The notes under the pieces: generated by a model
What the model was told of the DNA's origin: nothing
Databases searched by the model: none
Seen by the model: the letters and a program-made list of their open reading frames with translations, nothing else
Program-made: the position numbers and the translations under genes
NCBI GenBank assembly: GCA_002071445.1
Contig: MWFE01000061.1
Coordinates: 1 to 64,000, forward strand
Length of the DNA stretch: 64,000 nucleotides
Direction: 5' to 3'
Source: Bacteroidetes bacterium ADurb.Bin008
Lineage (GTDB): Bacteria > Bacteroidota > Bacteroidia > Bacteroidales > Tenuifilaceae
Part shown: positions 60,107-64,000 of the stretch, in pieces
How the letters are laid out: each line of letters begins with the position of its first letter
Position numbering within the stretch: the first letter of the stretch is position 1

Positions 60107-61585
60107 ATGATGGACGAATTGATGCCATTTGAATTGCCAACACAAAAAAAATCAATAATTAAAGTTGTTGGCGTGGGGGGTGGCGGTAACAACGCCGTGA
60201 ATCACATGAACCGCCTGGGTATTAAGGATGTCGATTTTGTTGTTTGCAATACCGATGCACAGGCATTGGCCAACAGCATGGTTGACACAAAAATCCAGCT
60301 GGGTTCGTCGCTCACCGAAGGGCGTGGTGCCGGCAATAAGCCCGAAATCGGGAAACAGGCAGCCATCGAAAACCTGCAGGACGTAGTTAGCGTGTTGGAG
60401 GATGGAACGAAAATGGTTTTTGTTACCGCAGGAATGGGCGGAGGCACCGGCACCGGCGCAGCACCTGTAATAGCCAAAGCGGCAAAGGAAATGGGTATTC
60501 TCACGGTAGCCATTGTAACCATTCCGTTCCGCAACGAGGGAAGAAGAAGGATTGAGCAGGCTTTGGAGGGAATTGAGGAGTTGCAAAATCATGTGGATTC
60601 GTTGCTGGTAATCAACAACGAAAAGATTAGAGAGATATACGGCGACCTTAAAGTTTCTGAAGCATTTGCCAAGGCCGACGATGTGTTGGCCATAGCTGCC
60701 AAGGGCATTGCCGAGATAATTACAGTTCACGGATATATCAACGTTGACTTTGCCGATGTGGAAACGGTTATGGTGGATAGCGGTGTTGCCATTATGGGTT
60801 CGGCCATGGCCAGTGGCGAAGACCGAGCCATAAAAGCCGTTCAGAACGCCCTTTCATCGCCATTGCTCAATAACAACGACATCTCCGGAGCAAGGAATAT
60901 TCTGCTCAATGTTACCTCCGGTCACGAGGAGATTACCATGGACGAGATAGGGCAGATAATCGATTACGTTCAAACGGCAGCCGGCGAGGATGCCGACCTG
61001 ATTTGGGGCAATAGTACCGACCCAAGGTTAGAGGGCAACCTGAATGTCACCATAATTGCCACAGGATTTGGGACCAACAGTATTCCCGAATTGTACTCGA
61101 AAACCCGAAAGGTGGATGTCATACCGCTCGATGGCGATAAAACGCAGAATAGGGTAATTCAGCAGTCTATCTTTACGGTAAAGGATAAATCGGAATCATC
61201 GTCCAGGGGAAGGGGCACCGCCGATAGGCGGCAAAGGGTCATAGAGTTCGATTTGACATCATCCGATATATTCTTCGAACATCCCTCGCCTGCTGACAGA
61301 AAGGAGGATAACAGCACCAATTTCGTTGTCAAAACGGTAAATCCCGAGGCTGAGAGTAACAAAAAGGATGAAAAAACCGTTGCCCGGACAGAGCCCCAGC
61401 CCTTGCCTTCGCAGGAATACCTTGACCAGATGGAGCGTGTACCGGCGTACATTCGCAGGAATGTGAAATTGTCCGACATGAACTATTCCAACAAGCCCAA
61501 TATCTCGAGATACACGTTAAATCAGGAGGATGGAGACATCTTTTTGAAAAACGATAATGCATACCTGCATGATAATGTTGATTAA
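60107..61585 (+). CDS. ftsZ: Cell division protein FtsZ
   Basis: FtsZ is the tubulin-like GTPase of the division ring. From the ATG at 60107 the product has 492 aa. The GTPase domain has GVGGGGNNAVNHM, the tubulin signature GMGGGTGTGAAPVIA and TIPFRNEGRRR. The C-terminal part (from about 320) is a long charged linker rich in Glu, Lys and Ser. It contains VPAYIRRNVKLSD, a likely conserved peptide, some 40 residues before the end. An in-frame TTG at 60071 is an unlikely start. No gene of the cluster follows. Confidence 0.97.
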   Translation: MMDELMPFELPTQKKSIIKVVGVGGGGNNAVNHMNRLGIKDVDFVVCNTDAQALANSMVDTKIQLGSSLTEGRGAGNKPEIGKQAAIENLQDVVSVLEDGTKMVFVTAGMGGGTGTGAAPVIAKAAKEMGILTVAIVTIPFRNEGRRRIEQALEGIEELQNHVDSLLVINNEKIREIYGDLKVSEAFAKADDVLAIAAKGIAEIITVHGYINVDFADVETVMVDSGVAIMGSAMASGEDRAIKAVQNALSSPLLNNNDISGARNILLNVTSGHEEITMDEIGQIIDYVQTAAGEDADLIWGNSTDPRLEGNLNVTIIATGFGTNSIPELYSKTRKVDVIPLDGDKTQNRVIQQSIFTVKDKSESSSRGRGTADRRQRVIEFDLTSSDIFFEHPSPADRKEDNSTNFVVKTVNPEAESNKKDEKTVARTEPQPLPSQEYLDQMERVPAYIRRNVKLSDMNYSNKPNISRYTLNQEDGDIFLKNDNAYLHDNVD

Positions 61586-61664
61586 CTTTATTGGCCTATT
61601 GTGAGTTAAACAAGGTTTTAAGTTTTCATCGCAAACGTTGAACAGCAAATAAAAGGAAAAAGTC

Positions 61665-62120
61665 ATGTCGTTGGAAGAAAGGATAAATCAGGATATTAAG
61701 AGTGCCATGTTAGCCAAAGACAAGGTGAAGCTGGAGGCTCTAAGGGCAGTAAAGAGCGCCATCCTGTTGGCAAAAACCGAAAAAGGTGCCGGCGATGTTC
61801 TCTCCCTCGAAGCGGAGTTGAAGCTACTCCAAAAACAGGTGAAACAGAGGAAGGAATCGGCCGAGATTTATAGCCAGCAGAATCGGCCCGAGTTGGCAGA
61901 GAAAGAGTTGCTGGAGGCAAAGGCCATAGAGGCCTATTTACCCTCGATGCTGACCGAAGAAGAGTTGAAAAACGAGATTTTGACCCTGGTTAAAGCCGCA
62001 GGTGCCAAAGGGCCATCGGATATGGGAAGGGTAATGGGGATGGCAACAAAAGCGTTGGCCGGCAAAGCCGAGGGGAAGGCCATAGCCGATATGGTAAAAT
62101 CAATTCTGGCAAGCCTTTAG
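61665..62120 (+). CDS. yqeY: GatB/YqeY domain protein
   Basis: The 151-aa helical protein is a stand-alone GatB/YqeY domain, related to the tRNA-binding tail of the amidotransferase subunit GatB. It shows the family opening LEERINQDIKSAMLAKDKVK, the LRAVKSAILLAKTEK helix and a C-terminal GPSDMGRVMGMATKALAGKA. AAAAGGAAAA upstream may aid initiation. Its precise role is not established. It follows ftsZ after 79 nt and may be a separate unit. Confidence 0.93.
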   Translation: MSLEERINQDIKSAMLAKDKVKLEALRAVKSAILLAKTEKGAGDVLSLEAELKLLQKQVKQRKESAEIYSQQNRPELAEKELLEAKAIEAYLPSMLTEEELKNEILTLVKAAGAKGPSDMGRVMGMATKALAGKAEGKAIADMVKSILASL

Positions 62121-62124
62121 GGGC

Positions 62125-62769
62125 TTATACCATAAATACTAAGGCAAAGAAATGGCATATACTTCCGGCCAGGACGAAAAGGTGGAAAATGCCATGGAAA
62201 AAGGGAATTTCGTGCTTGATATAGAAAAAAATCCCCAGAGAATAGGTTAGACACCCTGTCAGGAGAAAGACCAGTGAAATGGTGGGGAGATTTCGGACGA
62301 TGGGCACAATGGCCATAATAAACATCCACCCCATGGCACCGTACAGGATAGTGGATAAATTTCTCCATTTCATGGAGTAGAACCAAACTTTGTAAACAAT
62401 TCCGGCAATTGCCAACCCCCATATTATCCCGAAAAGTACCCATCCCAAAGGACTGCGGATGGCTACCAGAGTAAACGGAGTGTACGTGGCGGCTATCAGT
62501 ATGTAAATGGATGAATGGTCGAAGATGTTCAGCTTAATTTTTTTGCGAACATTCCTGCTCCCGTGAAACAGGGTTGATGCGGAGTAGAGAACAATCATCC
62601 CGGCTCCGAATATGCTGTAGCTAACGATATGCCAGGCATCGCCTCGCAATGCAGCGCGCGTAACGATAATGGCGGTGCAGGCAATGGCAATCAGCACACC
62701 TACCCCATGGGAGGTGCTGTTGAAAATCTCCTCGTACCGTTTAAGTTTCTGTTTTTCTGATGCTCCCAT
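62125..62769 (-). CDS. trhA: Hemolysin III / TrhA family membrane protein
   Basis: The 214-aa product has seven transmembrane helices and belongs to the PAQR/hemolysin III superfamily. The signature features are an early N-S-x-S-H-G-x-G segment (NSTSHGVGVLIAI), SASTLFHGSRNVRKK, the FDHSSIYILIAATYTPF metal-site histidine block and a C-terminal HEIPFFHGIFHLFVL with the last histidines. TrhA in B. subtilis affects membrane energetics and fluidity. The start is the ATG at 62767-62769, since the longer frame begins with TTG. Convergent with yqeY, the two stops only 4 nt apart. Confidence 0.92.
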   Translation of the reverse strand: MGASEKQKLKRYEEIFNSTSHGVGVLIAIACTAIIVTRAALRGDAWHIVSYSIFGAGMIVLYSASTLFHGSRNVRKKIKLNIFDHSSIYILIAATYTPFTLVAIRSPLGWVLFGIIWGLAIAGIVYKVWFYSMKWRNLSTILYGAMGWMFIMAIVPIVRNLPTISLVFLLTGCLTYSLGIFFYIKHEIPFFHGIFHLFVLAGSICHFFALVFMV

Positions 62770-62940
62770 TTTTATTTGCCTTATTGCAATCAAATTGCCA
62801 GACGAGTAAGTGTAGAACCTGACAGCCTTGGCAATGCTTTGGTTATCAATACAAAAAAGACTTATACAAATGAAAGCCTTCGCAATCTACTTTTGCTCGT
62901 AGAGATATACACTTTGTTAAAGTTGGCGTTTGTTCATTTA

Positions 62941-63531
62941 TCAATATTCAATGTCTAAAGGTAGCTCATTCGCTGTTTCCACCAATATTTTCACGTCATT
63001 TAATCCTATGGCACCTTTGAAAATATTATTCTCTTTTATCATTTGGTTAATTCTTGCATGTAAATCAATGGGATCAGATTTTGAAACTTTCTCCACTGTA
63101 TCCACACCTAAATCGTAAAGCATTTGAGCATAAGTTGCTCCAACCCATTTAATCCTTGATAAATCTGTCAATTTGGTCAAATTCAATATCTCCTGAATAT
63201 CTATCCCTGTCGATTTTGCAAGCTCAATTCTATCAGCTTTTTTAATTATTTTTTCGTATAGCTTCTCTGTATTTACAATTCTTATTGCCTCCAACTTGCG
63301 AATCGTGTCTTTTGAAATTTCCACAAAATCAGTAAGTTTATTTGGTTTTGGCAGAGTACTGTTGAGTTCCCTAAGTAGAATCGTTAAATAATCACCCGAA
63401 AAGCAATCTATTTTCGATAGTTCTGCTAACTTTTCCTTTTTCTTGAGTAGTTGAATCAATTCCCTGACATTGTTAACCCCCATATTTTTAAAATATCCAA
63501 ATCGCTCTCCCAATTTTTCTTTGAGAATCAT
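62941..63531 (-). CDS. DUF4332 helix-hairpin-helix protein
   Basis: The 196-aa product is all-helical with repeated (HhH)2-like elements, such as FKNMGVNNVRELIQLLKKKE, DIQEILNLTKLTDLSRIKWV and GATYAQMLYDLGVDTVEKVS. This is the pattern of DUF4332, a domain related to the HhH units of DNA polymerases. It has no signal peptide. DNA or protein binding is possible, the function is unknown. A later in-frame ATG at 63481-63483 would start at the first hairpin. It stands alone on the minus strand. Confidence 0.75.
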   Translation of the reverse strand: MILKEKLGERFGYFKNMGVNNVRELIQLLKKKEKLAELSKIDCFSGDYLTILLRELNSTLPKPNKLTDFVEISKDTIRKLEAIRIVNTEKLYEKIIKKADRIELAKSTGIDIQEILNLTKLTDLSRIKWVGATYAQMLYDLGVDTVEKVSKSDPIDLHARINQMIKENNIFKGAIGLNDVKILVETANELPLDIEY

Positions 63532-63626
63532 CCTGCCCGGGGGTAGGTATTATTTTTCAATTTTTCTCCGATAATCATCGATGTTAAAATTTTCTAAATC
63601 AATATAATAGCCCATAGCAAGGGGGA

Positions 63627-63662
63627 TTAAAAAAGAGTACCTGCTTTGAAGCAAGTACTCTT
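63627..63662 (-). terminator. Rho-independent terminator of the GyrI-like gene
   Basis: On the minus strand AAGAGTACTTGCTT pairs with AAGCAGGTACTCTT, with one bulge position, and is followed by a run of Ts. It lies 9 nt after the stop at 63671. Confidence 0.75.
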
Positions 63663-63670
63663 AGTTCGTA

Positions 63671-64000
63671 TTAGAATGGTTTTACCGGGACGCAAATGTC
63701 AACGATAAATTTCCCGTTTTTCGGTTCCTCAGGGTACATTTCAAAGCAAGGCTTATCATCGGGCTGATAACCACTTGTGGGGAACCACTGGCCATAAACC
63801 CAATTCCATGCTTGTTGAAAATCTTGAGCAGAAAGCTCAAAGCGGGCAATTACATATTTTGCTGCCTCAATTTCCATTTTCCCAACTTCTCCTTCAACTT
63901 TAGTTTCAGCAGGAACAGTAATGCAAACGCTCATCCTAAGCTTATCTTCGATGGTTACATTTGGGTCGTCATGATAAACAACCAACGATTTGAAGTCTTT
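63671..64000 (-). CDS. GyrI-like effector-binding domain protein, 3' part
   Basis: The frame is open to the window edge and has no start inside, so only the last 109 residues are seen. They match the GyrI-like/AraC-type effector-binding domain: FKSLVVYHDDPNVTI, SVCITVPAETKVEGEVG, the YVIARFELSAQDFQQAWNWV helix and the final KNGKFIVDICVPVKP strand. Such domains bind small, often cationic or drug-like molecules, either alone or behind an AraC-type helix-turn-helix. Which form this is depends on sequence beyond the window. Confidence 0.8.
   Translation of the reverse strand, partial: KDFKSLVVYHDDPNVTIEDKLRMSVCITVPAETKVEGEVGKMEIEAAKYVIARFELSAQDFQQAWNWVYGQWFPTSGYQPDDKPCFEMYPEEPKNGKFIVDICVPVKPF

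Overview
The window reads as chromosome of an anaerobic or facultative member of the Bacteroidota, probably Bacteroidales/Marinilabiliales-like. Supporting signs are a Bacteroidota-type division/cell-wall cluster (mraZ to ftsZ, without murF), promoter elements of the TTTG / TAnnTTTG kind, the large insertion in MraY, a GSCFA hydrolase, a cobalamin-dependent QueG, a heterodisulfide-reductase-like redox cluster and a candidate sphingolipid/sulfonolipid gene pair. Species cannot be fixed from the sequence alone.

Positions 1-6692 hold an AT-rich gene-cassette array that behaves structurally as an integron. A tyrosine recombinase (5559-6692, minus) is followed by a candidate attI with two 25-nt direct repeats, then by five complete cassettes and the start of a sixth. 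All cassette genes run in the recombinase's direction. Each cassette boundary is a long imperfect palindrome of 128-136 nt. At every one of the five complete cassettes, the R' heptamer at the cassette's start is exactly complementary to the R'' heptamer at its end, as expected of attC sites cut from circular cassettes. Cargo: a 125-aa unknown protein, a small lipoprotein, an ORF-less cassette with a long inverted repeat, a two-gene type II restriction-modification system, and an Rpn/PD-(D/E)XK nuclease. The recombinase has all catalytic residues but appears to lack the extra patch that defines IntI, so this may be an integron lineage not covered by standard IntI-based searches.

Positions 6693-27728 are mostly housekeeping: zupT, a GSCFA hydrolase, a lysophospholipase-like hydrolase, queG, leuS, an ECF sigma factor carrying its own membrane anchor plus an outer-membrane protein, a divergent aroA, proline dehydrogenase, dprA, tatD, asparaginase, tRNA-Ser(GGA), an ExbB/ExbD energising operon and a lipoprotein alkaline phosphatase.

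Positions 28056-35898 form a set of seven exported proteins of largely unknown function (a candidate CsgG-like plus beta-barrel protein, LPP20-like proteins, a DUF6175-like protein, and two tandem paralogues of which one carries a discoidin-like domain). They look like parts of one envelope assembly. An isolated SiaC-family protein follows on the other strand.

Positions 36661-41614 encode a five-gene Hdr-like iron-sulfur/flavin electron-transfer complex ending in a membrane subunit. Next come an alpha-oxoamine synthase and a zinc-ribbon threonine-synthase paralogue, a plausible pair for making sulfonolipids or sphingolipids. A NarL-type two-component system lies on the opposite strand.

Positions 46251-61585 are the dcw cluster, preceded by four 10-bp-spaced MraZ boxes. 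The right edge has yqeY, a TrhA/hemolysin III protein, a DUF4332 protein and the 3' part of a GyrI-like effector-binding gene.
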